Assembly: GCF_000189635.1 (NCBI RefSeq)
Contig: NW_002476246.1
Coordinates: 930,001-994,000, forward strand
Direction of reading: 5' to 3'
DNA from: Tetrahymena thermophila SB210
Lineage: Eukaryota; Ciliophora; Oligohymenophorea; Hymenostomatida; Tetrahymenidae
Length of the DNA: 64,000 nucleotides
Positions 1-14,500 of this stretch are shown piece by piece. A program made the translations under genes and the position numbers. How positions within the stretch are numbered: position 1 is the stretch's first letter; each line of letters begins with the position of its first letter. The notes beneath the pieces were generated by a model. The model worked only from the letters and a program-made list of their open reading frames with translations. It did no database searches and was not told where the DNA came from.

Positions 1-1093
1 AGACTCCAAAAATAAAGTAATTTAATTTGTACTTTCTTCACTAATTAATAATTAAATAAATACTATTTAAACAGAGAAGAAAAAGTTAATATGATAAAAA
101 CTAAAAGAAGAGATGAAAAATATCTGCTAAAAAATTGAGAAAAACAACAAATTTTTATTTATAAGTAGAATTTTTCTAATTTAAAGTATGTTTTTCTTGT
201 GAAGCATATTAATCCATTATTTGTAATTAGTAATTATCAAAATCATTGGTGTTAATTAACTTCATTTATTACCACCAGTCTTAATTTACTGATAACATTT
301 ACAAGAATATTAAATTTTTCAAGAAAAAAAACTTTAGAAATTTAAGTTGGAAAATTTAAATTTAATTGATTTTTAATCAAAAACAAAACTATTTTTTGAA
401 ATCTATTTTATATTGAATAAAAAAGAAATTTTGATAAATATTTGTTTTAAATTAAAAGTGAATTATTATAATAATAACATAACTTCTTCTTTAATGAGAT
501 ATTTTATTTAACAGAGTTTATTTTTATTAAAAAATAATAAATTCATATTTTTGGATTATAATTAAATACTTCTTTTAATTCTTTAAATATTTTAAGTAAA
601 AAAATTTATTTTTTTGAAAATGATTGATTTTAAAAGCTTATTTTCATATTTTTTGGATTCAAATATATAAATATTTCATTAATATTTTAGTAAAAGCATA
701 ATAAATAATTGTTTTTATATTTTTTTGGTTTTTCTTCTAACTATTTCTCTATTTGGGTTTGATTAGTAAAATAATTCCATTTTTACTGTTTTAAACACTG
801 TAAAATATTTATCAGACAAAGAATCGATAAAGATTTAGTTGAATTTTTAAAAAATTTAAAGAAATTATTGAATTTTTAAATGTTAAGAAAAAATTTGAAC
901 AGTTATTAAAGCAAAAAAGATAATAATAATAATTACAAAATAATATAGAAAAATTATAAGCAATTAGAAAATTATACAATATTATATTATTTATTTCAGA
1001 CTAGCTTAAAAAACTATTTTAACTGTTCTCACAAAAAAGGCAAACAAGCAAGCAGACATAAAATTAAAGAAAAAGGAAATAAAGTTTATAATT
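1..1093. other. Intergenic/5' flank of the zinc-finger gene
   Basis: Very AT-rich, with no convincing coding frame under the ciliate code. The last ~70 bases before the ATG at 1094 have fewer T runs and more purines, as expected of a leader. I see no splice-site pair and no RNA gene. Confidence 0.5.
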
Positions 1094-3418
1094 ATGGCTA
1101 CATTTGAAGAAGAAGTTAAAAAAGCTTGTGAAAATTGCAAGCAATTGTTCCCTGAAAGCAAAGTTTAATTGCATGAAGCATATTGCTTAAGAAATATCAG
1201 AAAATGTCCAAACTGTGAATAGTATGTTGATAAAAGAGAAATGGAAGAACATCAAGAGGAGTTCCATAAGCAAGTAACATGTGAAAAATGTGGAAAAGCA
1301 GTAGAAAACCAGACTTTAATGCAGAAACACATTGAAACTTAGTGTTAACTAAGACCTCGCGAGTGTCGCTACTGCAATGTGTTATTTCCAGTTTAAGAAT
1401 TTGAATAGCACGAATATACTTGCGGCTGCCGTACAAAGGTTTGTGGCTTATGCAAAAAAAACATTTTAATGAGGGATTATGAAAATCACATGGATACATG
1501 CGTCGGAATAGTAGAAGAAGATAAAAAACCTGAGAAAATAGAAACAAAACCAAAAGCATCATTACCATACAATAACTAGTAATCATCACAGAATGCTTAA
1601 CAGAATAAGCCAATAAATTAGAGTGTTCCTAGTGCAATGCCCAAAAATAGTATTAATTAGATTATCAGAAATGAAAGAGAATAAAATAAAGTTGATCAAG
1701 AGCAGCAATATGCAGGTTTGAAGAAAAAAAAAGAAGAAGAGGATGAAAGAGCTTAAATAAAGAATTAATATTAGAAAGAGAGTTTAAGTAAACCAAGCAG
1801 CATGCCATACCAGGCTTCTTCTTAAAATTAAATTTAACAATAATAGTAATAATAAAAGTTATCTTAGCCTCCATCACAGTCTTCAAAAACTAATATTTAG
1901 TCATAGTAGCAATAACGTAATCCTATTCCAACAAATAATTAAGCTTTGAATAACTTAGAAAAAAATAAAATTCCAAATGAGCCTAAACCTTAACTTATTT
2001 CTGCCACAAGTTAAAATAAGCCGCAAAGTACCTCATATGCATAGCAAAATGTTTAATAAATTCCTGTTCGCTCTACATAATAACAAGAGAAATAGCTGGT
2101 GGACAAATATGGAATAAAACCTCCAAGCTCCTAAGGATAAAGATAGCCATTGGTTGCAAATAAGCAAGATTTACCTTCTTTAAATAAAATAAATTCATAA
2201 GGAACTTAAAATTAACAATAATAATAAATTTCAGCTTACTAAATGAGGTAAGATGATATTTATGGTGGTGGTTTAAATAACAAAGTTGAGAAAGACCCTT
2301 ACTTGTAAAAAAAAGATGATTAAAAACTTAATAACAATATCTATAACAGTAAATTTAGTTCAAATATTTCAGATGCATCCAAATAGAAGAGAGATGATGA
2401 GCGTTTAAGAGAAATGAATGAGTTACCAACACAGGGTTATTACGATAACTTAAAAACAATTAAGAATCCAAATTTCGAGTATAAAAATACAGACTACACA
2501 AATTAAGATAAATACCAGTAAAAATATACAAATATTAATCAACAGATTAGCTCCTAGCCTCGAACCAATATAACAGCTGACTATAATCAAAAGCCAATTA
2601 ACAGTCCTTAATATTAAGTACCAGGATCTAACCCTTAAACTAAACCCAAATAGCCAACAATCGAAAAACCATCTTATAGCTCTTAAGCATCTAGCTATCA
2701 GCCTTCTCAAGCTAATTAAAAGCAATTACCTCCAAAAGGATAGGTTGATTACAACTAGCCTTCAAGTAAGAACCCACCAACAGGTTATAAAAATCATGAA
2801 GAAATTCTAAGAAATGTTCCTTCTTAAGGACTATCAGGAATTCCTAGCTATTAACCTTATACAAAACCAGCTCCTTATTCTTCAAACTCATAAAGCAGTT
2901 CTAGTTAAAACTAAAGAGTTCCTAGTAGAGGAAAGTATGATGAGAAGCCTTCTTATCCCTAAAGCTCTTAATAAAATCCAAGTTTGAAAAAACAATCTAC
3001 CAGTAGTAGTAACAAATTAGAGAGTAATGGAATTGATGACAATGACGAATTACAGAAAGCTATAATGATGAGCTACTAGTAGCAGCAAGATAAATAAAAG
3101 TAAGTCTCATCAAATTCAAGACAAAATATGTCAAAACCAGTAATCCAACAAAATAAATAATATGGCAATGAACAAAAACCAAAAAATAATGATGTTGGTA
3201 TGGTGAATGAAGATGAAGAAATTCAGAGAGCAATTATGGAGAGCATGAAAGGAAATAAGCAAACATCTCATAACAATAAATATACTTAAGAAAAATAAGG
3301 AGGACATAAGCCTTCAAAACAACAACAATAACCATTTTATAAACATGAAGGCATGGGCGATGATGAAATTTACGATGAAGAGATGGAAAAAGCCATTCTT
3401 TAATCATTAAAAAAATGA
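1094..3418 (+). CDS. TRAF/XAF1-type zinc-finger protein with three UIM motifs
   Basis: Single open frame of 774 codons with TAA/TAG read as Gln, from ATG 1094 to TGA 3416-3418; no intron is needed. Residues 1-~145 carry about five tandem Cys/His fingers. The first is C12-x2-C15-x11-H27-x3-C31 and the second is C38-x2-C41-x11-H53-x4-H58. This spacing is that of TRAF-type fingers in the XAF1/TRAFD1 group. The middle (~150-640) is a Gln/Asn/Ser/Pro-rich, probably disordered linker. The C-terminus has three ubiquitin-interacting motifs: near 645 (DELQKAIMMSY), near 704 (EEIQRAIMESM) and at the extreme end (EEMEKAILQSL), each with the acidic start and the Ala-x-x-x-Ser core. Inference: a cytosolic ubiquitin-binding adaptor, perhaps in ubiquitin signalling or trafficking. 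The domain calls are firm; the cellular role is not. Long open frames on the opposite strand here are shadows of this gene. Confidence 0.9.
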
Positions 3419-6400
3419 TTATTAAATTAAAATTAAATACTTTTATTAGCGAGCTAAAAGTAGTTAGTTAGCTGATTAAATAACAGATTTGATGTTTTTT
3501 AAATTTGTAAACATATCTAACTAAAAAGATTTAATCAAATTTATAAAAGAAAAAAAATGCTTAAATTAAGATTATTAATAAATTAGCTTACTAATTCTAT
3601 TTGTTATTTTATGTCGTTTTTTTAGCAAATTAGTTCGAACATAATAATTTTGAAAAAATAGGTTTTTTTATTTTATTTTTTTATAAAGAAATAATTTATG
3701 AGACAGAATAATTTACATATTTTTTTAGAACAGAAAAAGATAGTAGATGCATGTGTAAATTAGTGATGAGTACGCTTATATGTGTTTGTATCACATTTTC
3801 ATTTACTGATTAAAGGAATTTACAAACTGTTCTTTCTTACACTAAATAGATTATATGATTGGTAAATTTTTTGATTTACAGTTGAATATTTATATATTTA
3901 TTTGAATTTTGCTTGATTGGTTGAGTGATTGGGGTAGGAATTTTTATTGAGTTTTATTATTTAACTTAAATTTGTTCTAATCAGTGCTTGAAAGTATTTC
4001 AAAAATTCAAGGTCTTTTAAAAAAAATAATTGAGGAATTCAAAATTTTTTAATCTTTTTTACTTCCTAATTTTTGTTTTCTATAAACTCAGTTTTATTTA
4101 CAGTAATAATTGAGATATTTAACTTAAAATCTGCGTTTTAGATGGTAGGAGTTAGTTAGTTTTTATATTTAATATTATTATTTTTCGTTTAATTAAAGTC
4201 ACAAATTCTCTAACTAAATATCAACACACACTGGTTAACTTTTAAAAATGAAAACAACAAAAACATTTTTGAATATGACTTTCAATAATGTAAGAACCTT
4301 AAGTAAGTAAAGAGCTAAATATTATAGGCTGAATATAATCAAATTGAGCTTATTAAACAAGCATTTTAGCTATAAACAGTTTTATGCTTGTAATTATGAT
4401 AAAAACCTGATTAAATATGCTTGCTTAAAGATAATTTGTGTTTATAGACTTTATCTTTAAGATAAACGTATTGTGGAATGTAATCTGCTATTGAAATAAG
4501 AATTAATTTCTTGGCAATAAGAAATATAGATAATGAGAGAGAGAGAGATGGTATTACAACTAAAGCAATATAAATTCAAAATTTTTTTGATTAGACTGAT
4601 TGTAACTCACTTGATAATCAACGATGGATGACTTAGTTGCTTTCTATTTTAAGAATAAATTTACGAATAAGTTAACTACAGTAAATCAGAAATAGTAAAC
4701 AAATATCAGAAAAATTTAATTATGACATCAACTTCTAAAATTGCTAATGAAGAAAAAATATGCGTACAATTATGTGTAAGCAATAAAATTAATCTTTGAT
4801 AATTCTCTCCAACTAAAAATCTAAACCCGTAGTTATTTATTTGTTTTTTACAAATAATTTTTTAGTTTAGATTGTTTGGTAGGTTGCTCTTCAATAAGAT
4901 CACACCTGCTTTTCTTATTATTAACGTTAATGTTTTAAATCAAAATACTTATTTAAATAGGTTCTACTAAGCTTTTTATTCAAATTACTTATTCTTTTAG
5001 ATTGATATATTAATAGCAATATTGGTTTACTCTTTTCTTATCCTAAAAGGTTTATGTATATATCTATCTTGTATTTTATTTGTATTTTCTTGATTAATTT
5101 AATTTAAAGTTAATTAATCTTCAACTCAAAATATCAAATCCCTCATTTATAGCGTATAATTTAACAACTTATCTTAAAATTTTTCTTATGAATTCTTTTA
5201 AGCTTGCTCTAATTATTTTTAAATCAATAATGAAGCCTTAAAGCAAAAGGAAAAATAAAAATATCAAAGAGGTTTATTTAATTGAAAAAAACTACTTGCT
5301 TTTAAGGTAAATAAAACTTGGTGATTAATTAGATTGCATATGCGTGTAAGCTTATAGCACACTGAATGCGAGTTTTGCTAAGAGATATTAACTAAGGAAT
5401 TAATTTTAATTTAATCTATTTGAGCTAATAATAGATAGGGTAAGATATTATTGTTTAAATAAATTGACAAATTTAAAAAAAACTAGAAAGTGGTTCTAAA
5501 TAAATACAAGTTGAGTAAAACTAAAAATATTCCTGAAAGCTCAATGTATTTTATTTTTAGCATTACAAATTTACTCTCTTTAATTAATTTATATGCACAA
5601 AATATTTAAATTTTGATGTTTACGAGTATATTCTTTACTCATAATTTAGTTTTACTCTGTTCTAATTATAAAAACCCAACTAAAGACTATTACATAAAAT
5701 ATAAGTAAAGGGGTTGATTTTTTTTTGGTTATTTTGATTGAATTTTATATTGTTAAGTTGATAATTTTACCTCATAATTTTTTTCTTTTTATTCCTCTAT
5801 TTGTTTGTAATCTATTTAAATTTTATTTTTGCATATAGTAAGATAATCACTATCATACAAATTATGTGTCCAGCAATCTTTTGTTATGTAAATTCAATTA
5901 ATTTTTTTCCCATTCTACTTTTTTAAATTGAAAACAAGTTGTTCATTTGTTTATGCTTTGTTTTTTTAATTTGAAATGCCTTAATTGATGCTATTACTTT
6001 TTGCAATTACAGAAATTTTTAATTAAGGATTTTTTGTTTTCACTTAAATTTCAATCGACAGGCAAAGTAAGAATTTCCCACTTCTCTATTAGATATATTT
6101 AAAGTTCTGTATTTTACTAACAATAATAAATATTTATGGGTCATTCATAATATTTGTAATTGAACAATACAATAATTACTGTTAAATATTTTTAAGAGGG
6201 GTTCTACTCATCAATCAACTATTAGAAATAGAAATAAATAAAAATACATAATTAAAACATATGAAATCATCTAAAGCTAATATAAAAACTATTAAACATA
6301 ATTAAGGTCTATATTTATAGTTATAAATTAAATGAAATGTTGTAATATAAATTTGTAATCTTTCATTAATACAAATCAAGTGTTGTTGAGTTTTAGTTTT

Positions 6401-9400
6401 TTCTGGAACAAATTCTTGTAAAAAGGCATATCGTTATTTATAAATATTTTGATCTATAATTTTTCTTCCAAATGGATTTCACTAGTTATTATAATAAAAT
6501 TAAGAAAAGATTACTGTTTTAATTATAATAATATCGTTTTATGATTCTAGCATCTTTTCAATATATTCCTCAAATACAAATTACTATAAAATAAAAAAAG
6601 ATTTACTACTTTAATTAGGTTTTATATCCATATATTTATCTGTCTTTCTTCCTTTTTTTTTTTCAGATTATTATATTACTCACAACTTTTGATTGCTTGA
6701 ATAGAAATAGTAATTATAAATTCACACTTTAAAAAGTAAAAGTAATTTCAGATTATTTTCCTTAAGCTTCAAAATACTAGCATTTTAAATTTAAGCATTG
6801 TATTCAAATTATCTTAAAATACATAAATTAAAATAAATACGTTTTTAAAAAGTTGGCAAAATATTTTTTTTTATCTATAAACAAAGGTTATGAGATAGTG
6901 TTTCATTAATTTGAATAATCACTACTCAAAAATTTAAATAATGTTGGTATAGAGAAGCTAATACAATACAAATTGCTATTGTAAAGATGCTGATGTATAT
7001 ATTTTACATCAATAATTCTTTAATTTTTGCGAAGAATAGGTTCTTAATTTAATATTGTCTTTGGTTACTATTTTATAGAATAAAAAAAAATAAGTTAAGC
7101 TTTTTTATTATTCTGATTTTGCATTTGACGATTTAGAATGTAGTTTTAAATTATATAGACTTATTTTTGGTCCATCACATATAATTTTTAAATTTTTAAA
7201 TAGAGTCTTTTTTTTGCTGGCAAATCAATCAATCTACCTTACTAGACTATGAAAAATTGCAAATTGAAAATTTAGATTCTATTGCTAATTTGATTTAATG
7301 ATGGTTACTTTTTGTAAGTAATTATTTTTTCTCTCTCTCTCTCTGTTCAATATATAATCAAATTCATGCATCAATTTCAATGCTTTTTTGAAAAGCATTT
7401 TAGTTTATAAGAAATTAGATTATGAAAAAAAAAAAACTTTTAAAAATCAATCACCCTTTAATTTACTTTCAAAAGCTTTGAAAGAAGTAAAATTTTAATT
7501 AGATTGGGTAAGAAGCAAAAAAAAAAAGTTGGTGAGTTGAAATGATGACAGAATTAATTTATGTAAAAAAAATTATTGATTGACTAATTGATTAATATTC
7601 AAAGTTGTGATTAATACTATTTGATTTAAAATCTTTTTCTACAACAAAATACGTATAATTAGTAGAATTGTAAGTAGATCAATTAAATTTTTGGATAGAT
7701 TTTTTTTCAATCCATTCGAGTGTGTTTAATATTTGCTGGTTTTTTAATTCGTTGAACTTTATTTTGATCGATTGTTTCTAAGCAATTTTAATTAAGATTA
7801 TATTTTAAAAAAGACCATACTAAAGTAATAAATTAAAAGTCTCTTAATTTGTATATGCGTAAGTTAAAGCGACAGATTTTATTGTTAAATTAATTAAATG
7901 AATACCGTAATAAAAATGATAGAAATAGCGTATACAAATCAAATAGATATATATTTTTTATATTTCACTAAAAAAGTAATTTATGTTTTATTTTCTAGTT
8001 TTCTCTAAACTATGGTCAATATATCGAATCAACATTCTACAATTATTAGCTTTTATAAACAATTTATTAGCGAAATATCCTTTTGAAGCTAAAATTTTGA
8101 CTTAATAACACTAGGATTTTTATTTTTTTTGATTACTTTTGATTTAGAATTCATCAAATTGCGCAGCAGTTGAATCTTATTATGATAATTGCTCTTAAAT
8201 GAAATTTGATATATACTACACTGCCTTCTGCTTTTTACAGTAACATATTTGATTTTTGGCTTTTTATAACAAAAATCAAGTAAGATAGAATATCACAAAT
8301 AACTAAGGAAGTGTTTTCTGAATAATTGACTTCTTAACAAATAAAACAATGAACAAATAGATAGGTAAATCTCAAGGACTATTTAGTTTTAATTTACTTT
8401 TACATCTATAAAAACGATTTACCAGTAATCTAAAAATGTATATCATTAATTTATTAAAAATAAGTAGTCTCTAATTTTTAAATTGATGAGAAATTATTAA
8501 ATAGTATTTCCTTTATTGATACTTTTTGCTTTTCTCCCCACTTCTAATAATGTATTAATGAATCAATCAATTTTTTATCTATAACTTTCTATACATATCA
8601 AGATTTACAGTCTCATATACTATTTGAGAAAATAAAAACAACCTATAGCTGGCATTTTCCTTATTACTCTTATTTAGATTTTTCCAAATTAAAAATATAT
8701 TGTAAGCACTTCCAAAAGAATGAAAAGTAAATAATGCCATATAATCAATAGTATTTTGGTAAAATTTCCTTAAAATATGCTAGTATCAATTCACTTAAAA
8801 ATAAAATGTTCTTAAAAAGCATCAAACAAAAAATTGAAACTTCTAATATAATTTTTAAGAAAAATGAGAGAGTGAATTAATTATATACGGGAAATAAAAT
8901 ATTGATTTATATAAAAAACATTAAATTTAAAAATATATTTATATATTTATGTTAGTAGGGATTGTAAGAAAGAAATAATATCGTTTTGATGAAGACATAT
9001 TTTATATTTTTTTATGAGATAGCCTATAAATTCATTGTAATTTTTATGAGAGTTTATTATATGATTAAGCAAGGCTTTTGTGAAGGAGTTAACAATTTTA
9101 GAAAGTTAGTATATAGGAGGAAGGTTTTAAGGATTTTAAATTAGTTAATATTTTAGGAATTTAGAAACTGTTATCATTGATTATTAAAATAGATAATGGC
9201 TTTTTCATGTTGATAATTACTAATTTATATATTTATTATGCTTACTAGCTTGATTGATCGTTTGAATATTATTTTGAATGTAAATATGGAGAGGTAAATT
9301 GATATTCAGATTAATCGATAAATAATTTATTAAATAATTGAATATATTAATATTGAATAAAATGCTATGTGTGTTAATATGAAGATGGTTTATATTGTTT

Positions 9401-9897
9401 CTTCTTTTATATCAATTTTTGTAATTTAGTAAGCTTCAAAGATGTATTGCATATCTTACTTAAAGAATCAATTTTATTTGGCAAATAAATTTTAGATTTT
9501 CTATGAGTAAAAAAGTAAGGAGTTGTTTAGATAATTTATTAATTTATTTATGAAAATGTATGAACGAGTGAATCAATGAAGAAGAAGAAGATAATAATGA
9601 AGTAGTGATTAATAATTAGAAATAGAAGAATTATTGTTAATATTTATATTATTATTAGTAAGTGAAGAGGTGGCGGTGATGGTTTAGCATATATTTTAAT
9701 TTTGTTAGTTTCGAATTTATTTTGTTAGCTAGTTTTTTATTATCAAAATTCCTTAATTTTATATAAATCAACACTTAACCACAGTTTTTCTATGGAATTT
9801 AATTCTTAGGTGAAATATTCGCTTATCAGATATGAGTTATTAATTAAAGAAAAAAGAAAAATACTAAGTAGTTTTTTTGCCTTATTTTCTTATGATT
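3419..9897. other. Long gene-poor AT-rich interval
   Basis: About 6.5 kb with no recognisable gene. It contains poly-A/T runs, a (GA)7 tract at 4535-4548 and a (CT)7 tract at 7331-7344. An imperfect hairpin lies near 4424-4465 (arms CTTAAAGATAA / TTATCTTTAAG). A 127-codon open frame at 4248-4631 (+) is no longer than chance allows when TGA is the only stop, and it lacks recognisable motifs. Confidence 0.6.
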
Positions 9898-11571
9898 TCA
9901 CTCATCTTCGAAGTTATATTCTTTTTGTTTTTTAGACTTTTTGCTTGTTTTATAACAAACGAAATCGTCGAAATTTGCTTTATCAATAACACATTACTTT
10001 AGATAGTTCAGGATACTAACAGCTATATCTTTTTTAACTATTTTACTTTTTTGGAGCCACATCTCACATTCTTTATTGATAAAATGGCTAAAGATTATAC
10101 TGTAAGTGTCATGAAGAGCGATATATTTCAGGACTTGGTGATTAAAGCTGTGAGTTTTTAAAAAGCGAGCAAGCTGTTTTAATTTATTGTCAATCTTCAA
10201 TTATTCTTGGTTAACAAAAAGTTCACATATCTTTTACTTTTGTGACAAAAATATTTTGAAAGCATTCATTATGCTCTTGTATATGTTTTGTCTAACTTAG
10301 CTATCTTGGGTTAGATTTGATTTTGTTTCTGAGGACTCTTTAGTATTTTCAATTATTGTTCCACTGCAGCTTTTACTGTCTGTGCTTTCAGATATATCTT
10401 TATTGGTTAGTAGAATTTTATTTTGTAAATTTAAAATTTGGTAAATTTCTTTTGATTCTTGTTATAGCTCTCTTATCTGATGTGAGCTAGAAATAGTTGT
10501 AGGTGTATTAAGATTATCTTATTGAGCTTTTTAAGTGCCCTACTATTGGTAGCCAGCATGTGATTGTTAAGATATTGAATTATTATTATTATTTGGGATA
10601 TTTAGTTTACCTAAATTGGATTGAGAGTGTTTAGATAATTAATTGAATTAAAAGTTTTAGCTTGTTTGTGCGTTATTAATTATTTTTTCTTAATGGTAAT
10701 TATCTAATTATTATTATTGAGAGACTGATTGTGGATTATGTGGATTTTAATACAAGTTTTAGCTTTAAATTGGAGACTGTAATTGTTAGCTGTAGAGTGA
10801 GTTTGTCTATTGATAATTTTGTTAGTTTTTTTAAAAACATTATTAGTTATTAATAATGTTGCTGTTGTATTGATTAAATTATTGATTATTTGGTTATTAT
10901 GTGTAGAATTAATAATTTTGATTATTGATTTAATTTTGTTAATTAAATAGCTAATTTTTAAGTTATTAATCTTTAAACTAGCATGATTATTTTATTTATT
11001 GGTTTTGATTCTAGTTAATGTTGTAATTGATCATGCTATTTTCGCTGCTTAAATCATCTTCGAATTTTATACTCTCTGGCTAATTTACCTTGTAGACTAT
11101 TGTGCCATTTTATGAATAGGAGTATATTTAATGTTAGTTATTATTATTAAGAGTAATTTAATTGTTAATATGATTTTATTATTGGATCTTATTATTGTAG
11201 ATTTGTTAGTTGCGAGAAGCGTCAAAGTAGTTATTGTTATAGAAAACCTCAGTATTACTCATTTGCTCATAATTGTTTGAAAATTGTTATTATGTTGTTT
11301 AAATTTAATTATTTTTAGGAGTATTATTGAAATTAAAAAGTTCGTCAACGTTCCAAGTATCTTCTTAATAGTCTTATTACAAACATAATTGAGTTTACTA
11401 AGTGTAATATTACTGTTAATTTGGTTAGTATTTGTCCTATTTATCATCGAAATTTAACTCGCAGTAGCTCTCATTCCAGTAGTAGCTTTCCTAATTAAAA
11501 GAAGGATAAATAGTAGAGCTTGAAGCGCAGCTCTAAGAAGGGTCTCTATTCATCATATTGGTGTCACACAT
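9898..11571 (-). CDS. EPEYFLE-family member A (divergent, Asn/Gln-rich)
   Basis: One uninterrupted 557-codon frame (TAA/TAG = Gln), from ATG at 11571 to TGA at 9898-9900. It is the longest and most divergent family member. The N-terminal EPEYFLE motif is absent; a weak counterpart, NVDELFNFN, may sit in its place. The middle is a very long Asn/Gln-rich stretch with many tracts of two to five Gln or Asn. The C-terminal ~100 residues match the family domain: Lys-rich helix, then RFLKTHSFNHQVLKYIALHD, then NKECEMWLQKSKIVKK. The domain therefore survives although the rest has drifted. A start at the downstream ATG pair (MMNRDP) is also possible. Function unknown; no catalytic motif or membrane segment is visible. 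It is the leftmost of the same-strand series A-H. Confidence 0.75.
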
Positions 11572-14500
11572 CTTTCTAATTAACAAGACTATTAGTAATA
11601 AATTACCAGGAATTAAGGTAGTTTTAAAGTATTTGTTTAATTTTAGTAATAAATGTAGTGATCAAGAGTTCAGAGAGTGTGAAATATTTTAGTACTTGAG
11701 CTGATCTGAAATGTTTTAGAGCAAACAAATTGTTAATAAATTGCTGACTGAATATTATACTTTTTATTGTTTGATGTTATTGTTTGTTTTTTTTTGAATT
11801 AATTTATTTTTAATTAATAACAATCGATATTTATAAGAAGTTAATATTATTTACTTTGATTCTTTTATCTTTTTTGTGTTTACTTATTATTTATAATACT
11901 TAATTATCGGGTAGGGTACAATAGGGTACTTTATGATGAATGTAATGTCCCATAGCAAATCTCGTTGATTTGATTAATTTCTTAAATTTTTAGTCATATT
12001 AAAAATTGATTTATTTTGTTTTGAATTTATCAAAAAAAATGATAAAAAATTTAATATATTTTGAAGAGTTAGTCATGTCATTAAATTGTATTATGTTGAT
12101 TTAGTATTATTTTCTATTTTTAAAATCCATTAAGTTGATAATATTTAAAAATAGCTTTATATTCTATCTTTGATAAAAAAGTCCTCAATAATATTTTAAT
12201 AATTTTCCAGTATAAACCAAATTAGATATGTGTTGCTGTTTAATTATTTTTAGATTAAATATCAATTTGTATTTTACTGCTTAAGCACAATTAATTATTC
12301 ATGCTTAGCAAATTTAAAAATTGATAGACAAGTGATCAATAAGTCACAATAAATAAAATACGCAATGTAATTAATAATAATGTTTTAGTATTTCTAACCA
12401 AATGATATCTGTTTTTAAAACTTAACTGAATTTCTGTTTTTCATTTTGTGTTTACACTATTAACAATCAAATTTTTTTAAACTGTATTTTTGACTTGATA
12501 TTCCAAATAAAAATGTTATTTCATAAGAACTCATATAAAATTTTAAAAATCTTTTAAGATGAAGAGAGTAAGTTAAGCATAAAAGAAAAAATTATTTTTA
12601 TTTTTGCCTAATAGAATAAATAAATCCAATTCAATAATTAGTGGATTTGATAAATTTTTAGTATTCAATTATTTGATTACAAATAAATAAAACGTAGTAT
12701 TTGCAATAGTTATTCGATACAAAAGAAATTAAATTTAAAATTATTACTTACGTATTAAAAAAGGAAATTCCATCATATAATTGAATATTATTTTTGTCAT
12801 AAGAAAAAAATCTCTTATTTTATAATTTATAAAATAAAAGTAATAAATAAAAAATTATTTCAAATATGGACTTCTATATTTAAAAATTTTAGGGAGGAAA
12901 TTTTTTCCATGTTAAATAAACAAAGATATAAACTCTTAAGATTACTAGTTATTTTATATTTTTAAACTTCTAAGTTTATTTAAAATTACTTCCCTCCTTT
13001 CCTTTAAATGAAAACTAAATAATTTTGTTTTCATTTATTTAAATATTTTACCCAAAACTTATGATTTAGGAAAGAGTTTGAAACCAAGCTAACAAATAAG
13101 AAATACTGAAAAATATCTGGCAAAAAATGAATAAAAATTTAAAAACTACTCAAATAGTTATCCAATTAATAATTAAATTTCTACCATGGGCATGATAGCA
13201 TAAACAATTCTTAAATATTTTAAAATAAATTGCTAGTTTGTTTAGGAGAGAAATTATCTTTCAATCTTAAGTATATTTTTAATTTGAATAATCTTCTTTT
13301 CTTCTATTTTTAAATAATATTTAATAATAGCTTTTGATAGTTATTTATATTACTTGCATATAAATCTATATTATTCACAAAACACATAGAAGTGCTTTAG
13401 TATCCAGAATAATTCAGCTATTTAAAAAAAAATATATTTATAGTTGTAAATAAATTGTTTTATCAACTTCTTTGATTACAAAAGTATAAGTTGTAATTAT
13501 TTAATTTACATTCGCAACTTCGAAAAATCCTTAAGTATTAATAAAAAAATTTAATTACTCACTAAAATTAATATCCTAGCTAATTAATTTTATTCTTAAA
13601 AGTAATTTGCAGTTGATCTAATTTTACAAAGTATATTTGAAAAACAATTATCAGATTTTACATTCTAAAATAAATATTATATAAATATATGTTCTCATTA
13701 TCCATAATACAAGGGTTTAATAATAATATTCAATTCAATATTTTAAGGTTTAAGTGTTTAAATAAACAAAAACTAAAAATAATAAATCATAGCTATTTTT
13801 AATGTTGCACCTACTTATTTAAAAATAAAATAATTAAAAAAATAAATTAAAAATCTTTATTTCATAAAATATTATTTCATTTTCTTTCATTGGTTAATAA
13901 ATTTTTTGATAACTATTTAAATTTAATTTTTTTTCTTTTGAAGAACTTTATTAAAACAATTCCAAATTATTTAGTAGATTCTTTCTATTTTATTTATTTT
14001 AAATGGATAAATAAAAATATTAAAAGCAAATATTTTTAAATATTAAATGATTGTAAATCATATTTGAATACTTATCAATTAATATAACTAAATTAATTTT
14101 CTAATTCTATTATATCTGTTTTTTACACTTAAACTAAAAAAAAATAAGTTGATATTTAAATATTAATTTAGCTTAAATTACTTCTTAAGAATAAGGTAAT
14201 TTTTATGATTTTTTCAACTTTAAGAAACTAAAAATAGAATAAGGATTTCTTCTAAATATGTTTTAAAAATTAAGGCATTTTAAAATATTTTTTTTATATT
14301 TTATTTCTTAATAATAGATTTTAATAATATTTTTGCTTAATTGCATAAAATTAAATTTTGAATTGATTATGTAAAACAAACACCTAAACACTATTTTTAA
14401 TTTAAAAAAAAAAATTAGAAAAAACTTTAATTTAAACTTTTAAAAATAAAATCTAATTTAATTTATTTTGTGATTGATTAATATTAAATATTAATTTTTG

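Noticed and set aside
1197..2725. Several hydrophobic minus-strand frames inside the zinc-finger gene
   Set aside because: The plus-strand frame has clear zinc-finger and UIM motifs; the opposite frames are shadows with spacer-like composition.
4248..4631. 127-codon plus-strand frame
   Set aside because: With TGA as the only stop, frames of this length occur by chance; no motif, no paralogue in the window, and an unusual Ile/Leu/Lys mix.
8990..9180. Roughly 60-codon plus-strand frame in the large gap
   Set aside because: Too short, rich in Phe/Tyr/Ile, and without similarity to anything recognised.
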